From positions 7,874,001-7,938,000 of the forward strand of contig OX424560.1 in the NCBI GenBank assembly GCA_949152475.1: a stretch of DNA of 64,000 bases, read 5' to 3'. The stretch's first letter is position 1. Every line of letters starts with the position of its first letter. Under the pieces are notes generated by a model. It saw only the letters and a program-made list of their open reading frames with translations, made no database searches and had not been told where the DNA came from. Source of the stretch: Terebella lapidaria. Lineage: Eukaryota; Annelida; Polychaeta; Terebellida; Terebellidae. This document shows, piece after piece, positions 36,061 through 49,010 of this stretch. The translations under genes and the position numbers were made by a program.

Positions 36061-38260
36061 ATCGGTTGGAAGTGATTTAGCCTCATCAAAACACAAGTGT
36101 AGTAAACAATGCTTTAATATCAAATGAAGCTGGTCATGAACGAAATGCAACTGTACTCTATACGGATAGTACATGATGGTACTGCAATTACATGTAGAAG
36201 GTTTGAATGATTTTGAAAACTGAACGAGAGAATATGAGTTAATGTACTTTATTATGTCAACCATAAGTATATGTTGTGAAAGAGCACATATGGATACCGA
36301 AAAAGTTCCAAACATGAGTTCATCAATATAGTGCATGACAGCAATTGAAAACATCACACCGGATATAACAACAGACTGTCAAACTAAAGTGGAAAATGAT
36401 GAGGCAATTACGTTAAACTTATCACTGATAATATGTAAATATGTGTACAAATTGAAGACAAGTGTATATTATGTACACACTGTGACCGTGGTCTGTGCTT
36501 GTACATGTATTAACTATTTTAGATAAGTACCATTGCACATATCGTTATATCTGTGTAGTGGTATGTCACGCATCATCCCGTATTGTGGTCCGGGGACAGA
36601 TTTGTTAAAGAACAAACGACACATGACAGGATCCTGGAACAAAGTGAGTTAGTATTGATTGTCTCCACGATAATTCCGCCTTTGGGACTCCATATTTTCT
36701 GGTTTGTGTCCAGGCGACTCATGAAAATCGTGACATTGAGCAGAGATGGCTGTTAACGTAAATGTGTAGTCTGCACTATGTTGCAAAGAATGGAACAAAG
36801 TACAAGAAAATATGAACGACCAGGCCATAATACAAGATTGAATCCACGTGTACACACAGTTCATGAATTATTGACACACTGCACATACATATATGTCTGA
36901 TAAATCAGTGACCAAAGATGTGCACTGTCTAATCATATTCTATAAAACTGAAAACAAGACTAAGACCTGATCTGGCATAATATTAGACATATGATTCACA
37001 AAGTAATCACCTACGCTTCAGTCCGTAATAATGCATTCAGTCGTGTGTAAAGAAGTAATATAATATATCAGTAATGATGTAGATTCATTGCATGCACATA
37101 GTAAAGTGATACAGAACCAGGATATATTCGTAGTGTCAGGGTGTTTCCATACACAAGGATAACAGTAAATACAGATAATAACGTGCATGGAATTGAATCT
37201 CGCGAAGTACTTCGGCATCTTATGATTCCTATTGCTGCCTAATTGTTTTAGTGGTTTCTTTTTGTTTCCGTGAATTATGAACAAGAAATTAAAATAGGTG
37301 AAACCAGTGCGAAATACAAGATAGAAAAGATACTAATTCACTATCAATCAGGTCATTCTTGTTTCCGACTGGCCCAGTATCTTCAATGTCATAGCGTTGC
37401 ACAGATATATGATAGAGACATTGGGCTGTCAATCTGATGACTCTGGGCTCCAGTACACGTGCTATTGTGTTAAACAGAGAATGAAGTATGAAATTGGAAA
37501 TGATGTTTTAACTCTGTGGGATTCACCTTGTCATCAAACCCTATGAATTTGAGCGGAAACCAAAATACTGACCACTAAGAATCGATTTCCTCACAGCATC
37601 TGCGTTTACGAGTTTGTCCGAGTGGACCAGAACTATGTGATATAGTACACTATATAGTTTCACTCCACTGGCGCCATTTTGTATTTTGAACTGGTGGCAC
37701 TCCTGGCGGACGGATGTGCTTTATGAATGAATGTTTTTACTACTATTACTACAGTATGACATGAATTTATGAATGAGAGAATAAGTTAGCAAAACGAAAT
37801 GACGTAATTCACAATCGTCCCTGAGGACGACACACGACAACATCGCCTCCAGTCGCCAGGATTACAGTGCTCAATGAGACAAAATGGTAGACAATAGAAA
37901 TTTGCAGAGTGAATCCTCTCTGTTCTACACTCTCTGTTCAAGCCCTCGGTTCCGAGAGGTTCAGCGAAGTTGGTGTTCTGACGTCGATCAGTGCAGACCT
38001 ATCTTCCAGAGCATAAGTACTCCGGACCACGGCCGAGTCATGCAGTTGGTTTCAAAATACATCTTCCGGTTGCAAACTTAGAAAATAAAACTGAAAACAT
38101 TATCCGAGGTATTTTTCCGTGTTCCTGGAGAATCCTGAAGAATGATAAAGTATCGGTAATACAGAGTAAAGAGAAACAAAGGAAAAGATATACGAAGTTA
38201 GCAGTCGGTTAAGATAAAGCTGATAACTTCTGAAGGTGATCCAGAACCCAGATCATCAAA
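36061..38260. repeat. Repeat-derived, gene-free stretch
   Basis: Part matches 41340-42010 at low identity: gacagatttgttaaagaaca at 36597, ctccatattttctggttt at 36689, and the aatcacctacgcttc and agtaatgatgtagattcattg region at 37005-37090. The rest, including the 65-codon frame at 37884-38081, is unrecognised and I do not call it a gene. Confidence 0.55.
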
Positions 38261-38269
38261 AAAGGAGAC

Positions 38270-38475
38270 GGAGGCGACGGAGCGGTTGCAGCGATAGCGG
38301 CAGCGGAGCAGTTGCAGAGACGGAAGCAGAACGTGGCTGAGTTCTACGGTTCAGAAGCAGTTGCGGAGGCGGAAGCAGCACGTGGCTGAGTCCTACATTT
38401 CAGAAGCAGTTGCAGAGACGGAGGTGGAACGCGGCTGAGTTCTTCATTCCAGGCACAGTTGCAGAGGGCAGACGG
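38270..38475. repeat. Purine-rich 49-bp tandem repeat
   Basis: About 3.5 units of 49 bp (clear starts at 38352, 38401 and 38450) share cagaagcagttgcagagacgg and gcggctgagttct-type cores. The block is G/A-rich and GC-rich in an AT-rich neighbourhood. Open frames across it are interrupted, so it is not called as protein. Confidence 0.9.
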
Positions 38476-38607
38476 TAACGGTTAGAGGTCCAATCCAGAC
38501 CACGCTACCAACCCTTAGAGATCTCTGACCATTTCAACCGAGTAGCAGTAGCCGATAATCTTCCGTCAGTTTCGGCTGACCCCAGATCCGTTACAGTACT
38601 ATACTAC

Positions 38608-38790
38608 ACTGTTCGACACCAATCCTGTTATCTGCACATGCCATAAATCCGGCTTGAACTCCCAGTGATATATCATTAATGTGTAACTAATCAGGGGATA
38701 TAGCTCTGGTAAGTCCAGGTCGATTACTTTTCCGCATGAACAGGATCACATGCTCAGAGAATAATAGTGTTGTTGAAAATCAAACGTGAC
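38608..38790 (+). repeat. Dispersed repeat, copy 1 of 3
   Basis: The block starts gttcgacaccaatcctgtta, continues with tgccataaatccggct, and ends with a cagagaataatagtgttg-like stretch. It recurs at 42334-42500 and 43583-43760 in the same orientation. Its class is unknown. Confidence 0.8.
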
Positions 38791-39479
38791 TCCAGTTCGT
38801 GTTCAGTGAACTATTTCACAGAGATATTTGGGAGGATGAGACATACTTGTGGGATGATATGTAAATAATATGTGATATGAGGCATATAAAATCGGTTCAG
38901 GATATGGACCGGTATCGTTTTTCCCTATATGGTCAGTACTATATTAATCTCAAAAATCATAGTTCCTGCTCAAAATGCACAGGTAATGATCTAGGAAGGC
39001 TCTTGTTTAGTTTGTATGCTTGTAGAACAGCCATTCCCCTTCCTATATGCAAGTTTCCATTAATTTATGTACGTGATGTATTTTTTCTTCCCCGAGTTGA
39101 AATATATATTCAAGATATGAGATCATAGATACCGAATGTTCATATTAGAACAACCAATGGACTTATGAGTACACTGAGTACATCATGAGTACAATACCGT
39201 GAAAAAACCATCTCGCACTCACATTTGAAATGGCGGCTGTATGCAATTATGACTAAAGGCTCGGTCCAGATCCGAACACTCGTGCTGAGATGAACCTATA
39301 TCGCACTCAAAACAATGCTATTTGCATATCTTCTCATAAACATAACTTTTGATGATCTTGTATGTGTATGCATACATAACCACGATATATGGCAATGTGC
39401 TAAACATTTAGTTACAAATATAGCTATGTAAAATGTATATTGTTGCTCCCACTGGTATGGCCAGGAAACACATAAGTCT

Positions 39480-40990
39480 ATGGAACCCATAAAAATATCT
39501 TATTGTTTTTCTGCCTATAGTTATCTAGTTAACAACATTGTGGCATGTCGCTTCAGTTATATAGAGAAAAAATTCAGTTGTATTTACACCATGTGTTATT
39601 CATACCCTTCCGCTGATACTGACCTAACTTATATGCGTCAGGATAAAACATCGTACATTCTCAGCTGTTTTGTTCAACATCTCTCGCTATTTAACATCCT
39701 AAGCTGCTTGGACGAGTTATGAAAGAATCCGAACATATTTTGACCCATTTACTTGCTGTTGTGTTGAAGGAGTTGTCAGTGATTTTATGTGATACTTTAT
39801 AGGGAGTGAGAAAGTTCATTTGTTATGATAATGCTAACACACACGAATGTCTTGACATGTCTATCTCGCCTACAGATACTCACGAACAAGTCAGGGCAGT
39901 ATTATGTTTCAATATCGTGTTGTGTAGGAAGTCAATTAGCAATGGATCTATCTATATATATATATTTGAAATATCGCAGCATATATATGGTAAATCTTTG
40001 AGGTACATGGCATTTGATGCTATGTCAGGCATACTACAGTTCTAACAGGTGACGCCTGGAGTTTTATGGTCGGGCACTATGATTTGGTTGAAGTTACGGA
40101 GCCTGTCACACAGGTTCACAGATTTAGTATGTAAATCTGTGAACACCAAAGATTTTTTCATGTGAAAGCAGACACCCAACAACTGTATTCTCGGAGCACC
40201 ACGCGTATTCTCATTATGACAGGGTGGAAAATTGTATGCAGCATCAATGAGTGAATACACAAACTGTTGTACAGTGGCCGTTATTGGTGTCCTATGATCA
40301 GCTGGCAATATGAATATATCAGATTTGGCACATTGGTTATCACTGATTTTATCTCTCAGCAGGCATGAAACACATTCACTTCTCATTTTAAGCCAAAACT
40401 AAACTCAGTGTTATTTTAACTTGTACATCCTTTAAAGTACTGATGGCATTTTTCAACCTCGAACAGACACAATGCCAGCGTGCAAAAACATATATATGAC
40501 CTATAAACTATACGTGTTTAGCCTATGTACCAGTAATTGACTTGATTGGTCATCGAAAGAGCATATATTCATGAACCTTTTTGCATCCAGCTGGTAATTA
40601 TTACAATTTATTTTAATATATACGATTGTTGTCAGTGATTGTGTTTCTAAAGCCGATGTGGTTTCGCTACTCGAGTCAGTCTGTACTCTGCCCAAAACAC
40701 CATCCACTCAGTCTGTGTTCGACAGCAAACGCTACAAGTTTTGATTCCCGAAGCTTATTTCAATTTTTCACAAGTGCCAATTATTGACCTTGGTACATTG
40801 CCCTTTGTAAACCCAGAAATATTTTTAGTGTCCAAACTTTGACCTCGGTACTTCGTACTTTGTAAAACACGTGGTTACGTCCCCATAGTCAGATTGATAG
40901 CAATACGATGGCAGTTTTACCTTGGTCACACACAGGATCTGGCCCAAATTAATTTAGTATCGACTTGGTTAGTAGTGATTCTGGAACATC
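39480..40990 (+). repeat. Another diverged copy of the long repeat
   Basis: Landmarks are in the usual order: tttgttcaacatctctcgct at about 39668, caagtcagggcagtatta at 39888, the aggaagtcaattagcaatgg region at 39927, then ttgaccttggtacattgccc at 40784. Several segments are lost. A short (TA)n tract lies near 39953. No gene is seen. Confidence 0.8.
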
Positions 40991-41339
40991 CATCATGTTC
41001 AAGACACAAATTTAATAAAATATGGTCAGAATGTCGTTAATAAGTACTCCATATGTTTAGTGCATGATTGTAACAAAATGGGATAGTTTGAATAGAGCTG
41101 GAAACTGATTTGGGATGTAGGATACTGCATTCTACTATAGCATACGAATATGTATTGTAAAAAACAGCAGTACGGTGACCTATAATAACAAGGACATGTC
41201 AACTGAAATTTGAAAGGATGATACACATAATGTTTAAACTCATATATCATGGTTAAATTGTATCCACAAATTGTGGACAATGACACCCTTGTACATATTG
41301 GTATGTCGGTGTAGTGGAATATGTCACATATCACACTGT

Positions 41340-42010
41340 ATCGTCGCCTTGGGACAGATCATCATCTGTTCAAGAACGAACTACACATGGCAGGTTCCCG
41401 GCATAAAGTGAATTAGTATCGATTGTCTCCTCGATGATTTCGCCTTTAGGACTCCATATTTCCTGGTTTATGTTCAGAAGACTTCGAGAATCATGATGTG
41501 CACACTTGAATCAAACGCAGACGTGAAGCTTGCACTGTTGGAAATAAACGATACAAAACCCCATGATAATTGGTTTTCATATGAGATTATTCTGGCTTGG
41601 GTAAGAAGCTGTACATAATATTGTGATGGCAATTTCAATATAATGTCTGAATGACGCAAAATATTTAGTCACTCTCTTGTGAACACTCCCAAAATCCCCA
41701 ATAATGTGTTTCGGACATGAATTGATACGTCAAACATGTCTGTAATGATATTGTTCTGCAAAACCTAAAGGGAAAACTATTGGCATGCGATGATAATATG
41801 TAATGCTGTCTTTAATATTTATATTGGCCCTTTGAGCCTTTGGGAAAAAGCGCTAAATAAGAACTTAATATGTATGTATGTATGTATGTTAATCACGAAC
41901 GTAATCACCTTAACTGCCACTGCTATAAACCCGACTGGTATCCATCAGTGTCCAGTGATGTGTAAAGGAGTATAGTATCAGTAACCTAGATTCATTGTGT
42001 AAAATATCGT
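41340..42010 (+). repeat. Diverged copy of the 36.6-37.1 kb segment
   Basis: Shared landmarks with 36.6 kb are gggacagatcatcatctgtt at 41351, tttaggactccatatttcctggttt at 41443, and cagtaacctagattcattg near 41980. A short (ATGT)n run occurs at about 41870-41889. No gene is seen. Confidence 0.7.
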
Positions 42011-42333
42011 CATCCCGAAATGCACGATTTGTTTCCAGTCGATCTAACAACAATAGTTGAAAGAGTGACAAATACAGAGACATCGGGTAGATTACTGCAT
42101 TCAACTAGACTCCGGGGACACAATCATTCTGTTGCGCAATGTTTTTTTGAATTCACTACGAGTCATGAACTACAATGCCTTCCAGCAGAAACAAAAATGC
42201 TGATCAATACAAATACATTTTTCATGCATCGAAACTCCTACCTGTCCTCCTGATTTGATTAAAACTATGTGACGATTGTGTAAACAAGGAACCCGATTGA
42301 CCTGGGGTGATAATATATGATGACTGGACTTTG

Positions 42334-42500
42334 TTCGACACTAATCCTGTTATCGGCCCATGCCATAAATCCGGCTCATGCACTTGACTGGGCAGTAATA
42401 TATCAGTCATGTGTGCAGTAGAGGGCCTGTAAAGTCTAGATTGATTACTTCTTAGCATGTGCACGATCGAATACTAAGAGAATAATAATGTTTCATATTG
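42334..42500 (+). repeat. Dispersed repeat, copy 2 of 3
   Basis: It matches 38608-38790 through ttcgacactaatcctgttat, tgccataaatccggctcatg and agagaataataatg. Confidence 0.75.
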
Positions 42501-43582
42501 AGTTTCATCGAGATGAAAGAATACCTGAAAGATGAGTTTAGCCCATGATATGTTATTCACTCATCATGCACAACTGATTCGGAATAGTGTTTATTTGGAG
42601 TGACAGCCTTAGGTGGTACCTTCAATGTATTCTTGCCAGCCCAAGTGAGAAGAGCGTGGTTCTCTGTGCGCAAACCTGCTGGTTGTTGAAAATCATAGTT
42701 CCTTCTTGCTGTTCAGTACACCACATTTCCTGGGATATTATCGGGAGATGCGAAATGGCTATGACTCCTCTAGACATAAACCAGAAAGTACAGGGTCTCA
42801 CAGGCTGAAACATTGAATACGACTAACATACCTTGTGCCAGGAATTTTTGTCGTTCCGTTTGTCCTTCAACATTTGAGTCCCCAGAAGTACAATACAATA
42901 AAAAAGTACAATATGACAGACATAAAATAAGTTGATAATACTAGGGTAGTCCATAGAATCACTTTGAACAGAATACAAAAACGTTAATTTTTATTACACA
43001 TCTAATCCATGTGCCTGTTTTCAAACTATTTTTTATGCCCCGTTCAGATTCCAAACCTTTTCTTCTCGGTCAAACCATGCGCCAATAATATCGAGTACTT
43101 CTGCATTACATGTCTATAATCTCCAGTAGATATTAAAACAGTGCCTACTGAACTTATGTTTTGACGAGTCACAGAGTGCTAAAGGCAGGATGACTTCCCA
43201 CCAAATCGATACTAACTCACTTTTGGCCGGACCTTGTCTCGTATGATCCATTTCTGTCCAATTCAACAGCAGCACTGGCAGTGCTTTGGCCGATGCCAGA
43301 CAGACACTGGGCAGCTTCTTGCTGTCAATCTGACTCTGGGGACATAATCACTGACGCCGTGATGACACCCGCGTGGGTATAAGATTGACCTCGGAGTCAG
43401 GGAATCAAAGCTATTCTTCTAATTCTGCCGTATTCATCTTGTCATCAACCACTGTTCAACGTCGCGAGTGTCAATTTGTCAGGCACGAAACAAAACAGAA
43501 CGTCCAAGTGGAGCGGAAATATATGATTATTGTGTAAACAAGAACCCGACTGACCCTGGGTGATAATGTATGATGACTCGAC

Positions 43583-43760
43583 TTCGTTGACACTAATCCT
43601 ATTATCTGTGCATGCCATAAATCTGGCTGATGCACCTGAATGTCCAGTAATATATCAGTAATGTGTGACTAATTAGTAGCAGAGGCACTGTGAAATCTAG
43701 ATTGATTAGTTTTCAGCATGACCACGATCTCATGATCAGAGAATGTTATTGTTTTCTATT
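43583..43760 (+). repeat. Dispersed repeat, copy 3 of 3
   Basis: It matches 38608-38790 through cactaatcctattatctg, tgccataaatctggctgatg, atatatcagtaatgtgtgac and tgatcagagaatgttattg. It lies beside an inverted copy of the gtgagttagta motif at 43205-43262. Confidence 0.75.
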
Positions 43761-45939
43761 GTGTTCCATAGCGGTTAAATGCGTGTGATGAACAGGTTCC
43801 TCTTGCGATAGTTTTAATCGAGTAATCAAGCACTCAATGCGGTTGGTTGATACCGATAAGGATACATGTGGTTTGGTGTGGTGGTGAAGGTCGAAGTGTT
43901 ACTATAATTGTATCTGTGCTAGCAAAAATTTAAGTAATGTTAACAGTGCCTATCACAGGTGATCTTTATTTCGGAAAACAAAATTATTTATCATAACCTA
44001 TTTCGTTTTCACTATAGTGTGCATGATAAATCAAAGTGTTATGGTCGAGTCACCTGGGAAATGAACGAAATGGGCTCACAGACACCATTCATGAGTTGAG
44101 ATAAATATGTCGAGACAACCATTATATCGTGTATTTCGTATCATCATGACGAAAATACTTTCCTATCGCATGTTTGATAACACATAGTCTACCAACACAT
44201 TAGTAATCTACTATGAGCAAATTATTGTGGCTTACAAGCTTCATTCAGACCCATTCAACCCGGATTCAACCAATTAATTGAGTGGGATGTTTTATATATC
44301 TCGGGAACTCAGTATTTTCAATCCAATGAGTTTACCAATATCAAGTGCCACCGTAATGCAAAGGTATATTGTCTCGTTTATGTACATTATCAAAATACAC
44401 ATTGATTACAAATTTCATGATCTTGGAGTTTTCAACATTCCGCGGATTGCTTCTCAATGGTATTCCCATAGACAGTTGTATGCAAACATTCTGCACAAAA
44501 TCCGAATGTCTCACAAACTGAAAAATTTTGTGGCTTTGATTCAACAGTAACGATTCCTTATTCAAGTGTTTGGGATTATTGCGAGAAAATAACAACACTG
44601 GGCCGAAAGTAGTAACTCAACTGTGTGCATGGATGTGTGCCTTCACCAGAACCTCCAGGAAGGAACAATAGGAAGAGTATAGATGATGTAGTTTATTGGA
44701 AACTTTATTGGCCACTTTCGCGTCATGACTTTTCATGTGTTGAATAGACGTAGAATTAACACCCAGTATTAAGTATTCTGAGCAAACAAAACAGGGTCCG
44801 TTATCCAATCTCATGGTCCGGGGACAGAAAGTCATATCAGGCATACGAAGTGTGAGAAAACAGAAATGACAGGGAAACTCATGAACCCCCCCCCAAAATG
44901 GCCATTAGGAGGTGAAATCAGGTGTTCCGGAAAGAGTGAGTATTTCCTGCCGTACTAGTGGCACCCATCATGAAATCCCCCAAATTAACATGAAATTAGA
45001 TCTAATTGCATGGCAGTCATTGATTTGGTGTATTTATCAACCATAGTTCCCAACATATGAGATCTTATGAGGTAAACAGTAATCCATGACAGATCATACA
45101 TAACTTCTCTGCTGTTTGTGGAGGTAAAACACATGAACCTAGGAAGAACACCATCTGTTCCTGTCATGTTTATCACAATGAGTGAAGTTGAGTAATCGCT
45201 CCCCTGGCACAAAAATTTCACAAAACACCTACCGCCAAACATGTCAACACACTAGTGATGTAGTAGGCGTGAATATCTCCATTCTACGCCAGTGTTTCAT
45301 ATCTTATGCACTCATATTGTGATACCAGCATGTGAATCGCATGGTAAGAAACAGCTGATACCCGTCATGTTTTGCTCTTTGCAAAATAACGATTCAAAAA
45401 CAGAAAAACCTGTATGTGGCTTCTGGAGTAGTGTATGTATATTCATATTATATATTTGTAACATCATAACAGTTTATAAGTTGATACGGATTAACTCACC
45501 ATGATGTGAATTGAATATGAAACATATGTGTTGCAGTACCCTACAATGCACATTACACTTGTCTTTATATGTTCAGCAAATGTCATGGATAGTTTGGTGT
45601 CATCCAAAACCCACATTTACAACACTGTGGCGTTAATGTCAATTATTTTGGCAGCCAAAATTTGTCCGTTGTTGTTAGGTGTGGAGATAATGAAATGACT
45701 TCGAATTCTGGTCTCAAAATGAGTCAGTATTGATGTTAGCCCGAACGGTTTAGTATCTGTTGATTATGTATAGGTATATGAACTACCTCAACCCTTCATT
45801 CAGTACATCATATTGTAGTTGTTGACAATCTCTGACGTTGATACATTTGTAATGATTGCTTATTTGTTTGAAATTAGTCGATGCCACTTTTACCACATTA
45901 CCGACCAACGGCAGGTCTATGTGGTGTTTCTGTCGTGTA
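43761..45939. repeat. Gene-free stretch, partly old repeat
   Basis: 44090-44260 matches 50310-50500 at low identity: gagacaaccattatatcgtg against ctgacaaccattacatcata, then the gtatcatcatga stretch. The remainder is unrecognised. Open frames are short and lack domains. Confidence 0.5.
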
Positions 45940-47500
45940 GCACCCCATCTCGTCGTTTGGGGACATATTTGTGCAGAAAGAAATGACACATGACAGGTTC
46001 CTTGCACACTGTAAGCTAGTATTATTTTGAAGATGATTCTTTCTTTGGGACTCAATATTTTCTGGTTTGTTGAGACATCCTGACGTCTATAGAATGGAAA
46101 TTCGATGGGGGCAGGTATCGGAAATAATGAAATCAGTTTGAACGTGTCAGACAATGGGAATGTGTATCAGGATATTGTGTACAAGAAGTGTAATTGGAGC
46201 CAGAACTGACAAAATGCCGAGTAGTATTCTGCACATGATGGCAATATACGTATTATGCATAATAATTTACAATCGTCAGAAAACAACTAGCATAACTTAG
46301 TTATTGTTCGTTTCCATTACGATGATACGACTTGGTGTGAGGGATCGCTTAAACCCCATGGAGAATGAAACTGTTTATGCTCAGGAGAGGTAAGGAACTT
46401 CAGTACAGGAAATGAACATCTGGTGAACATTTCATCACTGCCAAGTTATGGGCGGAGATTATGGAGTTCTGGCAATAAATCTTGTCAAATACAGGCAACA
46501 TATCCCAGCCACTATTTATGGTTTGCATGCTCATAATCACACACTGAAACATAAAGAAGTCAGTGAAAGTCTGCACAAATTCATATTATTGTGTAATCGG
46601 AAATGTAACTATTTTAGCGATAAGGGTAAACACATTCATCACGTGTCTTGTAATTATATCACACTATTTGCATACTAGTACATCCTGGAGTTAATTTCGG
46701 TCAATATACACAATACACGTTCTTATGATTTCCTTTCTTTTGATATCCATGTTGTGAATATAAAAACGTAATCATATTCATCACATACATCGTAATTCCC
46801 GTACATGCATCCTGGAATTCCGTTTGGGTACATCTGTGGTATCCACGATCTTACCATTTCTTAATTCTGAACCGTTACTTGTAGTGTTGTTGTTCTCAAA
46901 GAAGAAACGATGATGTAGTTTCTCGCTATGTACACAATCTACTGACCATTATATATCAATTTGTTCCAGACAATATGGGAATCAAAGATAGCGCCCCGTT
47001 CCTGATTACAATTTCCCCGCCTGACACGGCGAGTTATTTGTCCTAGGGGCACAAATTTGATGTTTGTTTGGAATCATTCGTATTTTGGTGTGGAGTAGAT
47101 GAATATCCCCGTGATCTGTGTGGTATTGCTTCTATCGCGAGATCCTAGACGACTGATGTCTTTGAACGCGAGGATTCTTAACACCAGTAATAATGAATAG
47201 CTGAACATGCTGAACATACATCACAAAACTGACTCGGTAACAAGAATTTCACAGCAAATATGTTCACGACACTGAATTTTTTGTTGTTATCAATGCGGAT
47301 CTCTTTTCACTGACGTAGCAAATGACAATCTGGTACAAAATCATGCAGGACCAACTCCAGAAAAAATTGATCAACGACTGTAGATACTATTGCTATGGAA
47401 AATGGTATACACGATCTAGCCAAGCAGGATACTATGTGAATCAATAGGCGATAACAAGAAACAGAGTATGTAATTTTTGTCCTATACAAACCAAGTTTGC
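45940..47500 (+). repeat. Segment repeated at 53.24-54.8 kb
   Basis: Collinear matches with 53240-54800 include gactccatattttctggttt-like sequence (46049 and 53352), gaaatgaacatctggtgaac (46410 and 53739), caagttatgggcggagatta (46442 and 53767), aatttccccgcctgacacgg (47010 and 54258) and cacgatctagc (47410 and 54705). The copies are about 7.3 kb apart and clearly diverged. Confidence 0.85.
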
Positions 47501-49010
47501 ACACCATTTCTATCTACACTATTTGTGTCTTCTACACTATGTTTTCAAGATGATGGTCTGTTTTGATGATTATGTACCAAATGACAACCCATACACACAG
47601 CACGAGAGTAAGATCTGTAGATAAGTATGTCAACGAAGGGAGATACCAGTGGTGTACCAGGCGGTTTACACGATCTAGCCGAGTAACACGCCGTGTGAAT
47701 CATTATGACACAGAACAGCTGAATATGTGTAATGTTTTGCACAAAGAATAATTTATTGTGAAAAAGGCAGAGATATTTCTACAAGAATACTGATTTTGGG
47801 AGTACGAGCTTGTTTTCATATCGTGGTATACAGGCTATTAACCACATTGACTATATTTAACCATGTTAACCGCAACTTTAGTTTGAACTTTGAAAACCAG
47901 CGGTTGTTTCGCTGCCTTCTTTCACATCAGTTTTTACCTAACGGATTTTTCAAACGTTTATATAAATACTCTGATCCGAAAGGAAATTTGTACAAATACG
48001 TTGCTCATGTTTATTCATAATCAGGTCGAAGTCACCTCTAATACACCCAATCAGTCTACCAAAGATATGATGGGAGATGTTGAAACATGATTGCTGGCTC
48101 GGTATTATTCAAATAGTATTCATAAATGTTTTTCATGATGTTTTGTTTTTCAATATCGTACTTGACCGAATCTATTCCGAGACTACAATACGATATGGTG
48201 TGTGACTCCAAAGGAAACTGTGATTGAGAAGAGTCAATAGAATGAATTCAGAACAGGGAGCATACTATATTCTCGGAAAAAAAGTTCGAAAAAAAGTTCA
48301 TCATATGCACACGAAGCCAAGAAATTCAATTTATAAAATTCAAAGTGCATGTTTTAATGAGTTTCAATTTCTGTGCTGTTTTCGTATTTCGTTTTCTCTA
48401 AAAAGAAACAATGTGTAGTGAGGACAATTTACTGACCACCATATATCCATTCAGTCCAGGCATAATGGGAATATCCGATGACACCCAATCCCCAGTACAA
48501 TTTTTCAGCCTGTCACAGAGAGTAGGTTTCCCTCAGGGCACAAATTTGGTGTTTGTTGGAAGTAACCAGTGCTGTACAGGGGAATGAAACTTGTGTTGCG
48601 TGGAGTTTGTGAGCTCGAGGTAAACTGACGATGAGTGGGTTCGGATGATTTGAGTCTATGGCATAATTGATAAACCTACATCAATGAAAACTTTACATTG
48701 AGCAACTGAATTATGACGTTCTTTCAAACCTCGGCTGTCGTAGTAGGTACTTATCAAAATGAGTTCTGTGTGCTTAAATCCAGTAGCACATATCTATATA
48801 CTACAACAGTACGGCAAGATGAGCTACTACAGATAAATATGTCAACGATCCGAGATACTATCCGTGTATATGGCGGTTTACACGATCTAGCCAAGTAACA
48901 TGTCATGTGAATCAGCATGATACTCAACATTGGAATATTTATGATTTTTGCACTAAAACTTGTGAGGGACGCAAGTGAGAGAGAAGTCGGACAATATTCA
49001 AAGAACATAA
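47501..49010 (+). repeat. Partial copies of the same segment
   Basis: The ggtttacacgatctagcc motif recurs at 47664 and 48874, each followed by a tgtgaatca stretch. 48430-48570 is a diverged copy of the 46941-47070 and 54195-54330 module (ctgaccaccatatatcc, then agcctgtcacagagag, then gggcacaaatttggtgtttg). No gene is seen. Confidence 0.75.

Noticed and set aside
38270..38475. Possible Ala/Glu-rich coding repeat
   Set aside because: The 49-bp period shifts frame and stops appear within each pass.
37850..38620. Possible LTR retrotransposon leader
   Set aside because: No paired LTRs, primer-binding site or gag/pol similarity could be shown.
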